Positions 1 through 7,432 are shown, counted from the stretch's first letter. The stretch: 12,979 bases of DNA from Brevundimonas vancanneytii (GCA_945874855.1 CAMCIP010000045.1:1-12979), one strand, 5' to 3'. Program-made: numbers and translations. The notes: generated from the letters alone by a model not told the origin.

Positions 1-1308
1 CGACGGGCTGTTGAAACTGCCCCTGAACTCCAGGTCCGCGCCGGCGATCATCCGGGCGTAGAGGGCGATCAGATTGCCGGCCACGGTCACTTCGGTGACC
101 GGATGGACGATCTGTCCCGCTTCGAACCAGAAGCCCGACACCCCGGCCGACCAGTCGCCGGTGTCCGCGTTCAACGACGGCCCGAACATGGAGGTGACCA
201 GCAGGCCCGTGCCGGCGTCCGCCATCAGCCCGTCCAGATCGTGCGCGCCCGGGGTCAGGTGCAGATTGTGACCCGACACGCCCGAAGGGCCGGCGCCGCC
301 GCGCGAGGCATGGCCGGTCGAGGCGAGACCCAGCTGCGCCGCCGAGGACAGGTTCATCATCCAGGTGGTGATCACGCCGTCCTGCACGAGGGCGCGCGCC
401 TGCACCGGCAGCCCTTCGTCGTCGAAGGCCGTCGAGCCGAGGCCGCGTGGGCGGAACGGGTCGTCCAGCAGCGAAAGGTCCGCGGGCAGCACGGCCTGAC
501 CAAGGCGGTCCTTTAGAAACGACGTGCCGCGCGCCACCGAGGGTCCGGACAGGGCCGAGACCAGCGGGCCCAGCACCTGGGTCGCCACGCGGTTCTCGAA
601 GAGGACGGGGGCTGTGGTGGAGGCGATCTTGACCGCGCCGACCCGGCGGGCCGCACGACGGCCGCCTTCGAGCCCGATCGCCTCGGCCGGAGGCAGGTCG
701 GTCAGGTGCCGCAGCGCACGATGTTCGCCGCCCCGCTCCATGACGCCGTCCTTCTCGGCGATGACCGAGGCGCCGAGGGAGAAGACGGTCCCGCGCTGGT
801 GGCCGTCGAAGCCCGCGCTGGTGACCAGCCGCCAGCGGCTGGAAGAGGCCGCGGCGTGGCCACCCTCGGACTTGGCCACGCCTGGCACGGACAGGGCCGC
901 GGCCTCGGCCTCGGCCGCCGCCCGCTCGAGGGCGTCGGGGGTCGGCTCCGACGGATCGAACAGGTCGAGGTCGACGAAGGGGCCGCGCGCCAGGGCGTCA
1001 GCCGGGGCGATCGTCGCATAGGGGTCTTCGGGGGCGAGGCGCGCCATGGCCACGACCCGCTCGATCAGGCGCGCCCGGGTGGCGGGCGACAGGTCTGACG
1101 AACTGACCACGGCCTGGCGCCGGCCAACGAAGACGCGCAGCGACAGGTCCCGGCTCTCTTCGCGCTCGACCTCCTCGAGGGCCCCGTTGCGCACGCTGAC
1201 GGACAGCGACGCCCGCTCGGACAGCACCGCTTCCGCGGCGTCGGCACCGGCCCGGCGGGCAGCGGCGATCAGGTCGGGCAATAGGTCGTCGGAGGGGGCG
1301 TCGAACAT
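1..1308 (-). CDS. pmbA: TldE/PmbA-family protein (metalloprotease partner subunit), 3' end cut by window
   Basis: The reading frame is open from an ATG at 1308 to the left edge: 436 codons, no stop. The family is usually about 445-450 residues, so only about 10-15 C-terminal residues are missing. Family features seen: the N-terminal half with VRNGALEEVEREESRDLSLRVFVG (split here: VRNGALEEVE, residues 39-48, then the SLRVFVG strand near 56-62), the FENRVATQVLG segment at about 237-247, the glycine-rich SGHNLHLTPG at 345-354, and the C-terminal GVSGFWFEAGQIVHPVTEV region near 389-407. No HExxxH zinc motif is present, which fits TldE/PmbA and not TldD. In E. coli TldD and TldE form a heterodimeric protease that unfolds and degrades peptides, matures microcin B17 and affects CcdA stability. 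No TldD gene is visible here. It is the last visible gene of a five-gene minus-strand run, 40 bases after the MAPEG stop. The Shine-Dalgarno is poor (GGGG only). Confidence 0.93.
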   Translation of the reverse strand, partial: MFDAPSDDLLPDLIAAARRAGADAAEAVLSERASLSVSVRNGALEEVEREESRDLSLRVFVGRRQAVVSSSDLSPATRARLIERVVAMARLAPEDPYATIAPADALARGPFVDLDLFDPSEPTPDALERAAAEAEAAALSVPGVAKSEGGHAAASSSRWRLVTSAGFDGHQRGTVFSLGASVIAEKDGVMERGGEHRALRHLTDLPPAEAIGLEGGRRAARRVGAVKIASTTAPVLFENRVATQVLGPLVSALSGPSVARGTSFLKDRLGQAVLPADLSLLDDPFRPRGLGSTAFDDEGLPVQARALVQDGVITTWMMNLSSAAQLGLASTGHASRGGAGPSGVSGHNLHLTPGAHDLDGLMADAGTGLLVTSMFGPSLNADTGDWSAGVSGFWFEAGQIVHPVTEVTVAGNLIALYARMIAGADLEFRGSFNSPS

Positions 1309-1318
1309 GCCCCGATAT

Positions 1319-1333
1319 GGCCGGGACCCGGCC
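1319..1333 (-). other. Perfect short inverted repeat between MAPEG gene and pmbA
   Basis: GGCCGGG-T-CCCGGCC on the minus strand is a 7-base-pair GC-only stem with a one-base centre. It lies between the MAPEG stop (1349) and the pmbA ATG (1308). In RNA it would fold with a slightly opened loop. No T-tract follows, so it is not a classic terminator. It ends about 10 bases before the pmbA start and could affect ribosome access or stabilise the upstream mRNA 3' end. Chance occurrence in GC-rich DNA is a fair alternative. Confidence 0.35.
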
Positions 1334-1348
1334 CGGCCGCAACCAGCC

Positions 1349-1744
1349 TCAGTCCGAGACCCAGATGGCGAACAGGATCAAACCTGCCGCGGCGATCAGC
1401 GGAATCCAGGTCAGGATCATGCCGAGGGCGCGGGGCAGGTTGGGGGGCTTCATCGCCATCCCCGGCGCGTGCAGCACCCGCCCGGCCAGGAAGGCCCCGC
1501 CGAGGGCATGGATCTCCACTGCGCCCGCGCCCATCTGGGCCAGGAGGATCAGCGCGCCGATCATCAAGGGCGTGTACTCTGCCGCATTGCCGAAGGCGCG
1601 CGACCGGGTCGCCAGCTCACCCGCCTTGCCGTCGCCGAAGGCGATTCGCAGCCGGCGCCGACCCAGCATCACGCGGATCGACAGAGCCACCAGCAGCAGG
1701 ATCAACAGGGCGGACCACAGGCCGGCCGCGTGCAGGGCGCTCAT
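1349..1744 (-). CDS. MAPEG-family integral membrane protein
   Basis: 131 residues, a typical length for MAPEG proteins (membrane-associated proteins in eicosanoid and glutathione metabolism; some bind glutathione, many bacterial members are uncharacterised). Four hydrophobic segments are visible at about 5-25, 58-76, 78-95 and 105-128. The family signature is clear: R49-x3-N53-x2-E56-Y-x-P59-L after the first helix and loop, then G88-R-x-L-H92-A before the last segment. It should sit in the inner membrane. The start codon overlaps the stop of the upstream M14 peptidase gene (ATGA, 1741-1744), which suggests translational coupling. The enzymatic substrate cannot be inferred; bacterial MAPEG proteins next to peptidase genes are not necessarily glutathione transferases. 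Confidence 0.88.
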   Translation of the reverse strand: MSALHAAGLWSALLILLLVALSIRVMLGRRRLRIAFGDGKAGELATRSRAFGNAAEYTPLMIGALILLAQMGAGAVEIHALGGAFLAGRVLHAPGMAMKPPNLPRALGMILTWIPLIAAAGLILFAIWVSD

Positions 1745-3567
1745 TGGACTTCCCTCGCAATGGGATAGAGGCGGAACCGGTCGTCGTAGAAGGGCGTGCG
1801 TTCATAGAACCAGGCCAGCCGGGCGTCGCCATTGGCCGCGAACTCCGGCTCTGCGGCCAGCCTGGCCTCGAACTCTGCCTTCAGCGCCGGATCGGCCGCC
1901 AGCATGCGGTCGGCCAGGGGCGCGATGGCATAGCCCTCAATGTACTCGACCCGGTTCAGCACCTCGGGGATCAGGCCCCAGGCGAAGAAGCTCTCGCTGG
2001 ATTGGGGCTCCAGCAGCAGGACCACGACGTCGCCCAGGGGCTGGTCTGTAGACACCCGCACCGAACCGGCGGGCCAGGTCCAGGCGCGGCGCTCGACCTC
2101 GACCGTCTTCACCGAAATCGCCACATGCCCCTCGTTGGTGCGCCCCGCGACGGTCGGGTCGACCAGGCGCAGCATGTTCACCTCGACCGTGCGCGGAGCT
2201 TCGATCCGCTCAAGTCGCACGCCGTGGATCGTCAGCCGCTCGATCAGGTCGGCCCGGTGCGCCGGGACCCAATAGGCCGCGGGTCGGCCCAGGGTCAGCG
2301 TCGGGCGTGATCCGTAGAAGGGCAGGGACCAGGGCTCGGGATCGGGCTGGCCCAGCCAGCGGATCTCGTCGCGGCCCGAGGCCTCGGACCGGTAGGTCTC
2401 ATACCGGATGCCCTTGAAGGCGACCGTCCGCTGCGGCGTCGGATCGGGCGCGAAATTGGCGGGAATCTCCGCCGGCCTCAGGGCTTCGTCCGCCCGGATC
2501 GCCGCGCGCAGGCCGGCGCCGTCGCGCTCAAGCAGATGCAGCGCCGCCTCGATGAAGACATAGGTGCCCAGCACCCGCTGGCCGAAGGGCTTCAGGCTGT
2601 GGTTCTCGATCAGGATGGTCGGCACATGGGCCGCCGCACCCCAGCCGTTGGAGAAGCGCTCGCCCAGGCCGCCGTCGGACAGGCCGGCCTTCGGGTCGTC
2701 GCCGACGCCGAAGACCAGCTCGCCGGGGATATGGCCTTCGTCCTCCAGCGCCGCATAGATGACCGGCTTGAAGACGTCGTCCAGCCAGGCCGAACTGGCG
2801 GGCGACCGGCTGAAGGCCCCGCTCTCGCCGTTGAAGCCGAAGGTGAGGTCGTACTGATAGTCCATGCCGTCGGTCACGTGGACGTCGACGTAGAGGTCGG
2901 GCCGGTATTTCAGGACCAGGCCGCGCACGGCGCGCATCTCGGCCTGGTCCAGCTTCATGTAGTCGCGGTTCAGGTTCTGGTTGGTGGCCGTGTTACGCCA
3001 CCCCTGGATCCGCGGACCCCGCTGGTTGGGACGTGAGTAGGCGCCCGCCCGCTCATGGCCGTCGACCGACAGGATGGGGATCAGGATCAGGTTTACCCCG
3101 TCCAGCAGGTGCGCCTTGCCGTAGTGGGCGATGTCGCGCAGCAGCATCATCCCGGCGTCCTTGCCGTCGATCTCGCCGGGGTGGATGCCGGCCTGGATCA
3201 GCAGCACGGGCTTGGCCGGATCGAAGGTCGCGCCGTCCTTCGACGCGATCACCGCATAGATCGGCCGCCCCTCCGGCGATGTGCCGAACTGTTCGATCCG
3301 GATCAGGTCGGAGGAGGCGTCCAGCCGGTCGAACCAGGCGCGGGTGGCGGCATAGTCGGGGCTGAAGTTCAGCCCGGGATCACGCTCGAAATCGGTGGCC
3401 CAGGGGTCCGACGCCGGCCGCAGCAGGGCCCGGCTGGCCCCGCTCCAGGCCGGGACGGGCGGCAGGAAGTCCTGGTCCCACGGGGCGGCATTCGGGGCGG
3501 ACTGGGACATGGCGGGGCTCGCGCAGGCAAGGGCGGCGAGGGCCGCGGAAATCAGGATCGGGCGCAT
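1741..3567 (-). CDS. Exported M14-family zinc carboxypeptidase-like protein
   Basis: 608 residues. The N-terminus (MRPILISAALAALACASPAM, then SQSAP) is an export signal; cleavage near residue 20-22 is likely. A lipoprotein site at Cys15 is possible but its lipobox (ALA-C) is not canonical. The M14 zinc site is complete: H129-P-G-E132 and H230 in YVDVHVTDG. The catalytic glutamate fits E321 in TILIENHS. Substrate-binding Asn/Arg fit NLNRDY at about 198-203. The catalytic domain spans roughly 70-345. The remaining 260 residues form a C-terminal region I cannot assign, probably beta-rich. It should hydrolyse peptides or peptide-like conjugates in the periplasm or outside the cell; the substrate is unknown. 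GAAGGG stands just before the ATG. It starts 37 bases after the upstream membrane-protein gene and overlaps the MAPEG start by 4 bases, so it is within an operon. Confidence 0.92.
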   Translation of the reverse strand: MRPILISAALAALACASPAMSQSAPNAAPWDQDFLPPVPAWSGASRALLRPASDPWATDFERDPGLNFSPDYAATRAWFDRLDASSDLIRIEQFGTSPEGRPIYAVIASKDGATFDPAKPVLLIQAGIHPGEIDGKDAGMMLLRDIAHYGKAHLLDGVNLILIPILSVDGHERAGAYSRPNQRGPRIQGWRNTATNQNLNRDYMKLDQAEMRAVRGLVLKYRPDLYVDVHVTDGMDYQYDLTFGFNGESGAFSRSPASSAWLDDVFKPVIYAALEDEGHIPGELVFGVGDDPKAGLSDGGLGERFSNGWGAAAHVPTILIENHSLKPFGQRVLGTYVFIEAALHLLERDGAGLRAAIRADEALRPAEIPANFAPDPTPQRTVAFKGIRYETYRSEASGRDEIRWLGQPDPEPWSLPFYGSRPTLTLGRPAAYWVPAHRADLIERLTIHGVRLERIEAPRTVEVNMLRLVDPTVAGRTNEGHVAISVKTVEVERRAWTWPAGSVRVSTDQPLGDVVVLLLEPQSSESFFAWGLIPEVLNRVEYIEGYAIAPLADRMLAADPALKAEFEARLAAEPEFAANGDARLAWFYERTPFYDDRFRLYPIAREVQ

Positions 3568-3604
3568 GTCCCTTCGTCGGACGATCCCGCCCCTCTGGCA
3601 AGCC

Positions 3605-4228
3605 TCAGCCGCCTACTGCCGGCAGCCAGACGCCGTCCGCGATCAGGATGGCCCCGGCCCGGACCATGTTCCACAGGGTGTAGGCCAGCACGATCAGCAG
3701 GGCACCGACGACCACCGGCCGTGAGGGCGCAAAGGCGGCGGTGGCCGTGCAGGCGGCGAAGAGGGCGACGCCGAACAGAAGCCGGGGCGTCCAGAAGGCG
3801 GCCCACGTCGGGTCCGCGAGCGCCAGCAGGCCCAGCAGCAGCCAGACCATGGCGTTGGCCGCCAGCACGCAGCCGAAGACCACGCTCCGATGGGTCCAGA
3901 AATGCTCATCCAGGTCGATGCGCGTCTCCACCCCCTCGGCCGTCACGCGCGGGAAGGTGATGCTGGCCGCCACATAGAAGGTCGCGGCGATGACCAGGCC
4001 GACCAGTAGCAGGGCCGGATTGAACGGCGCTCCGCGAAAGAATCGCCACGCCTGATTCCAGAAGGTCGCCAGATCCAGGGCCACGAACACCGCAAGCAAG
4101 GGCGTCAGCCAGCCGAACCGCACCCGGTGCCGCTCATGCAGCAGACGCGCGAAGCCGCCCGTCAGTTCCGCCACCGAAAGGCCCAGCAGCAGGCCGTAGA
4201 AGCTGAAGAAGAACTCGAAGGCGCTCAT
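3605..4228 (-). CDS. Uncharacterised six-helix membrane protein
   Basis: 207 residues from the ATG at 4228. I do not recognise a named family. About six hydrophobic segments are visible, near 5-28, 41-60, 70-92, 115-138, 146-166 and 170-192, with a short acidic/basic loop between the third and fourth (TAEGVETRIDLDEHFWTHR, about 96-114). The N-terminus MSAFEFFFSFYGLLLGLSVAEL resembles small bacterial integral membrane proteins of unknown function. Start choice: an in-frame TTG at 4246 would add six residues (MRSEDR), but GGAGGA lies inside that extension, 4 bases before the ATG at 4228, so 4228 is much better. The gene follows ubiD by 33 bases and precedes the M14 gene by 37 bases, so it is probably co-transcribed. 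No catalytic or transport motif is visible. Confidence 0.8.
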   Translation of the reverse strand: MSAFEFFFSFYGLLLGLSVAELTGGFARLLHERHRVRFGWLTPLLAVFVALDLATFWNQAWRFFRGAPFNPALLLVGLVIAATFYVAASITFPRVTAEGVETRIDLDEHFWTHRSVVFGCVLAANAMVWLLLGLLALADPTWAAFWTPRLLFGVALFAACTATAAFAPSRPVVVGALLIVLAYTLWNMVRAGAILIADGVWLPAVGG

Positions 4229-4232
4229 CCGG

Positions 4233-4238
4233 TCCTCC
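4233..4238 (-). promoter_or_regulatory. Shine-Dalgarno that decides the start of the six-helix membrane protein
   Basis: The minus strand reads GGAGGA-CCGG-ATG, with the ATG at 4228. This strong site overlaps the coding frame of the longer TTG start at 4246, so it supports the 207-residue product over the 213-residue one. Confidence 0.8.
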
Positions 4239-4261
4239 GACCTCAAGCCTGGCCCACGACC

Positions 4262-5791
4262 CTATTTCCAGATCGGCGTCTTGTCGCCCGGCAATCCGAG
4301 CGTGTCCCAAATCTCCGACACCCGCTCCACGACGGCCTTATCCATACGGATCTCCTCGCCCCACTCGCGGTGCGTCTCGGGCGGCAGCTTGTCCGTCGCG
4401 TCCAGCCCGATCTTGGACCCCAGGCCGCTCTCGGGCGACGCAAAGTCCAGATAGTCGATCGGGGTGTTCTCGATCAGGGTGATGTCGCGGGCCGGGTCCA
4501 TCTTGGTCGAGATGGCCCACATGACCTGCTTCCAGTCGCGGGCGTCGATGTCGTCATCCACGACGATGACCCACTTCGTGTACATGAACTGGCGCAGATA
4601 GCTCCAGACGCCCAGCATCACCCGCTTGGCGTGGCCGGGGTAGGCCTTCTTCATCGACACCACGGCGATGCGGTAGCTGCAGCCTTCGGGGGGCAGCCAG
4701 AAGTCGGTGATCTCCGGGAACTGGGCCCGCAGCAGGGGGATGAAGACCTCGTTCAGCGCCTCGCCCAGAACGCTGGGCTCGTCCGGCGGGCGGCCGGTGA
4801 AGGTGGTCAGATAGATGGGATCACGCCGCATGGTGATGGCGCTGACCTGAAACACCGGGAAGGTCTCGACCGAGTTGTAGTAGCCGGTGTGGTCGCCGTA
4901 GGGGCCCTCGGGCGCGTGTTCGTCCAGCAGGACGTGGCCTTCCAGCACGATCTCGGCCTGGGCCGGTACCATCAGCGGCACGGTCTTGCAGGCCACCAGC
5001 TCGGCCTTCGCCCCGCGCATCAGGCCGGCGAATTGATACTCCGACAGGGTGTCCGGCACCGGCGTCACGGCGGCCAGGATGGTGCCGGGATCGGCCCCCA
5101 GCACGACGGCGCAGGGCAGGGGCTCGCGCCTGCCGGCCTTCTTGTGGCGGGCATAGTGCTGGGCCCCGCCGCGGTGGGCCAGCCAGCGCATGATCGCCCG
5201 ATCCTTGCCCAGCACCTGCATGCGGTAGATGCCGAGATTGAAGTCGTCTTCGCGATTGTCGGACGGGCCCTTGGTGACCACCAGGCCCCAGGTGATGAGC
5301 GGCGCCGGCTCGCCGGGCCAGCAGCCCTGGACGGGCAGGGAGGTCAGGTCGATCCGGTCGCCCTTGAGCACGACCTCCTGCACCGGGGCGGACTTCACCA
5401 CCTTCGGCCGCATGGACATGACCGTCTGGGCCAGGGGCAGCATCTCCATGGCGTCCGACAGACCCCGCGGCGGGGTGGGATTGCGGAGGAAGGCCAGCAG
5501 TTCGCCGACCTCACGCAGTTCGGCCGCCGTGGAGCGGGACTTCTTCTCCAGCGTCACCCCCATGGCGACCCGCTTCACGGTGCCGAACAGGTTGGCCAGG
5601 CAGGGGATGGGGCTGATCGAGCCGTCGGGCATGACCGGCTTCTCGAAGATGACCGCCGGCCCGCCGTTGCGCAGGAGCCGGGTCTGGATCTCCGTCATCT
5701 CCAGATGGGTCGAGACCGGCTCGGAGACGCGCACCAGCTCGCCTTCGGCTTCCAGGAGGTCGATGAAGTCGCGCAGGGATCGATAGGCCAT
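4262..5791 (-). CDS. ubiD: UbiD-family decarboxylase (prenylated-FMN dependent)
   Basis: 509 residues, close to E. coli UbiD (497). UbiD removes the carboxyl group from 3-polyprenyl-4-hydroxybenzoate in ubiquinone synthesis, using prenylated FMN made by UbiX, with Mn and K ions. Visible family blocks: NLFGTVKRVAMG at 67-78; the cofactor/metal block N185-LGIYR190-MQ, with H206 in WLAHRGG; E251 in DTLSEYQFAG; and the catalytic-region block E284-GHVLLDE291-HAPE295-GPYGDHTGYY. The residue roles follow family knowledge of UbiD/Fdc1 and were aligned by eye. The C-terminal KWVIVVDDDIDARDW segment near 390 is also typical. Close similarity in sequence pattern to UbiD favours the ubiquinone role, but UbiD paralogues act on other aromatic acids. 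No ubiX or other ubi gene is in the window. The ATG at 5791 has only a weak Shine-Dalgarno. It is first of five minus-strand genes and is divergent from the gene at 5882. Confidence 0.95.
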   Translation of the reverse strand: MAYRSLRDFIDLLEAEGELVRVSEPVSTHLEMTEIQTRLLRNGGPAVIFEKPVMPDGSISPIPCLANLFGTVKRVAMGVTLEKKSRSTAAELREVGELLAFLRNPTPPRGLSDAMEMLPLAQTVMSMRPKVVKSAPVQEVVLKGDRIDLTSLPVQGCWPGEPAPLITWGLVVTKGPSDNREDDFNLGIYRMQVLGKDRAIMRWLAHRGGAQHYARHKKAGRREPLPCAVVLGADPGTILAAVTPVPDTLSEYQFAGLMRGAKAELVACKTVPLMVPAQAEIVLEGHVLLDEHAPEGPYGDHTGYYNSVETFPVFQVSAITMRRDPIYLTTFTGRPPDEPSVLGEALNEVFIPLLRAQFPEITDFWLPPEGCSYRIAVVSMKKAYPGHAKRVMLGVWSYLRQFMYTKWVIVVDDDIDARDWKQVMWAISTKMDPARDITLIENTPIDYLDFASPESGLGSKIGLDATDKLPPETHREWGEEIRMDKAVVERVSEIWDTLGLPGDKTPIWK

Positions 5792-5881
5792 GGGGCTGGA
5801 TTAGGTCGGTGAAAGGGTTCTGTCACTTGTCGGGCGCGGCATGCGACGATACCGCTGCACTTTGGAAACCGGAGACGTCCG
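5792..5881. promoter_or_regulatory. Divergent promoter region, ubiD / secreted protein
   Basis: These 90 bases separate two divergently transcribed genes and must hold, or lie next to, both promoters. On the plus strand TTGTCG (5827-5832) and GATACC (5848-5853) could be -35 and -10 elements, but the 15-base spacer is short and the -10 match is poor. On the minus strand no convincing sigma-70 pair was found. Position is the main evidence. Confidence 0.4.
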
Positions 5882-6274
5882 ATGAGAGCCCTTGCCGTCG
5901 CCGCTGCCCTGACCCTGTCGGGAATGGCCCTGTCGCCCCAGGTCGCCCTGGCCCAGGGCGTCAACCGGAACTGGCAGCAGGACTATCAGAGCATCGCCGG
6001 CTCGCGCTGGACAGGACAGTTCACGTTCGAGGGCGATACACCGGTGGAGTGGACCGTCGATTTCAGGCCCGGCGGGGTCATGACCTACGCCTACGGGGGT
6101 ACGAGCTACGACAACGGCCGCTGGATCCAGAACAACGGCATGGTGGCCTTTGACCTCAACGACAACTTCGTCGTCTACGTCGGCGCCCTGAGCGACGACG
6201 GTCGCCGATTGAAGGGCCACATGGTCAATCGAAGGGGTCAGCCCGGTCAGTTCGAGTTCACGCGCGGGCGCTGA
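5882..6274 (+). CDS. Small secreted protein of unknown function
   Basis: 130 residues. An export signal covers residues 1-25 (MRALAVAAALTLSGMALSPQ followed by VALA|Q), with a good signal peptidase I site after VALA. The mature part of about 105 residues is rich in alternating polar/hydrophobic stretches and aromatic-glycine turns: SRWTGQFTF, VEWTVDFRPGGVMTYAYGG, DNGRWIQNNGMVAFDLND, NFVVYVGALSDDGRRLKGHM. This is the look of a small up-and-down beta-barrel or beta-sandwich in which each strand ends in a new ligand- or matrix-binding turn, as in small lipocalin-like domains. No cysteine or catalytic motif is visible, and I do not recognise a family. GGAG (5871-5874) stands 7 bases before the ATG. 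It is divergent from ubiD and converges with the HTH gene, its stop 9 bases from that gene's stop. Confidence 0.85.
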   Translation: MRALAVAAALTLSGMALSPQVALAQGVNRNWQQDYQSIAGSRWTGQFTFEGDTPVEWTVDFRPGGVMTYAYGGTSYDNGRWIQNNGMVAFDLNDNFVVYVGALSDDGRRLKGHMVNRRGQPGQFEFTRGR

Positions 6275-6283
6275 TCGGCGACT

Positions 6284-6532
6284 TCAGTAGGCCCGCACGT
6301 CCGAGACCAGGGCCCAGAGCGGCAGACGCAGCACCCGCGTGGCGGCTCCCAGCTTCAGACTGTCCAGATGGGCGCGGCCCGCCTCGGCCCGGCGCTCCTC
6401 CTCGGCCGTCAGGTCCATGGCGCGCGCCAGATCCTCGACCGCCATGCCGCGTGCCTCGCGCCATCGCCTCAGCCTTGCGCCGATGGCCGCGTCCTTGGGG
6501 TCGACCCGGGGAAACGGCAGCACTGAGCCCAT
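6284..6532 (-). CDS. Small Xre-type helix-turn-helix protein
   Basis: 82 residues. Residues 17-77 match the five-helix layout of a Cro/C1-type (HTH_3) DNA-binding domain: IGARLRRWREARGM, then VEDLARAMDLT, then EEERRAEAGRAHLD, then LGAATRVLRLPLWALV. The recognition-helix region (TAEEERRAEAGRAHL) keeps the family E-x-G but is unusually acidic, so DNA binding is plausible, not proven. There is no effector or dimerisation domain beyond the HTH. AAGGAGA (6541-6547) precedes the ATG at 6532 by 8 bases. It follows the aldo/keto reductase gene by 51 bases on the same strand and may be last in a four-gene transcript. Its stop is 9 bases from the stop of the convergent gene at 5882-6274, so transcripts probably overlap. 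Confidence 0.78.
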   Translation of the reverse strand: MGSVLPFPRVDPKDAAIGARLRRWREARGMAVEDLARAMDLTAEEERRAEAGRAHLDSLKLGAATRVLRLPLWALVSDVRAY

Positions 6533-6583
6533 GGTGACATTCTCCTTCCCGTCCGCCGTCCCCTCTGACGGGGGACTGGCCGG

Positions 6584-7432
6584 TCACCATTCTTGATCCC
6601 AATGGAAGGCAGGATCAATCCAGTCGCCGAGCCGCCCGTCGGGCCGGGCCAGGGCGTGGATTCGGTCCATCTGCTCGTGGGTCAGGGTGAAGTCGAAGAT
6701 GTCGAAGCTCTCGGCGGCGCGACTCTCCTTGCTGGTGCGGGGAATGGCGACGATCCCCTGCTGGATCAGCCAGCGCAGGGTGACCTGCGCCGCCGTCTTG
6801 CCGTGGGCCTTGCCGATCTCGATCAGGGTCGGATCCCCGACCACCTTGCCCTGGGCCAGCGGCGACCAGGCGGTCAGGGAGGAACCCAGTTCCGTCGCTG
6901 TGGCCTGGAGCTGCAGGGTCTTCAGATAGGGGTGGCATTCAACCTGATTGGTCACCAGCCGGGAAGGCGAAAGGGCCTGGGCGCGTCGCCACTCCGCCGA
7001 GGGGAAGTTGGACAGGCCGATGGTGCGGGTCAGGCCTTCCGCCGCCGCCTGGTTCAGTGCGCCCAGCGTCTCCTCGAACGACGGCTCGGCCTTGGGCCAG
7101 TGCAGCAGCAGCAGATCCGGAGTGAAGCCGAGGCTGGCGGCGGACTCGCGAGCCTGGGCCAGCAGCGCGTCGTGCCGGAAATGCTTCACCCAGATCTTGG
7201 TGGTCAGCCAGATGTCCGCGCGCGCCACATGTCCGGCCTCGATGGCATCGCGGATGCCGTCGCCGACGCCCGCCTCGTTCTCATAGATCCAGGCGGTGTC
7301 GATGTGCCGATAGCCGATGCGCAGGGCCTCCCGGACCATGCGCCGGGCCACCGGCGGCTCCAGCATCCAGGTGCCGAATCCCAGCAGCGGAATGGCGTGG
7401 CCGTCGACGGTCACAGTGGGTTGGTCGATCAT
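6584..7432 (-). CDS. Aldo/keto reductase (DkgB-like)
   Basis: 282 residues, the usual size for the short bacterial aldo/keto reductases such as 2,5-diketo-D-gluconate reductases. These are single TIM-barrel, NADPH-dependent cytosolic enzymes reducing aldehydes and ketones. The catalytic tetrad is complete: D45 (YRHIDTAW), Y50 (IYENE), K79 (WLTTKIW) and H111 (LLLLHWP). Other family marks: LLGFGTW at 16-22, IGLSNF near 138-143, NQVECHPYL near 162-170, and the C-terminal NADPH-phosphate block IPRTSKESRAAE near 234-245. The real substrate cannot be told from sequence. GGAG (7440-7443) lies 7 bases before the ATG. It sits 26 bases downstream of the alpha/beta hydrolase gene, so the two are probably co-transcribed. 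Confidence 0.95.
   Translation of the reverse strand: MIDQPTVTVDGHAIPLLGFGTWMLEPPVARRMVREALRIGYRHIDTAWIYENEAGVGDGIRDAIEAGHVARADIWLTTKIWVKHFRHDALLAQARESAASLGFTPDLLLLHWPKAEPSFEETLGALNQAAAEGLTRTIGLSNFPSAEWRRAQALSPSRLVTNQVECHPYLKTLQLQATATELGSSLTAWSPLAQGKVVGDPTLIEIGKAHGKTAAQVTLRWLIQQGIVAIPRTSKESRAAESFDIFDFTLTHEQMDRIHALARPDGRLGDWIDPAFHWDQEW

Noticed and set aside
1046..2310. Several plus-strand frames over pmbA, MAPEG and M14
   Set aside because: They overlap strongly supported genes and have low-complexity Arg/Pro/Gly-rich products.
4127..5812. 561-codon open frame on the plus strand over ubiD
   Set aside because: It mirrors the ubiD gene on the opposite strand. Its product is rich in His, Gly, Gln and Arg with no domain, as expected for antisense frames in GC-rich DNA.
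5827..5853. TTGTCG / GATACC as a promoter for the secreted protein
   Set aside because: The spacer is only 15 bases and the -10 match is poor; it is kept only as a remark in the divergent region.
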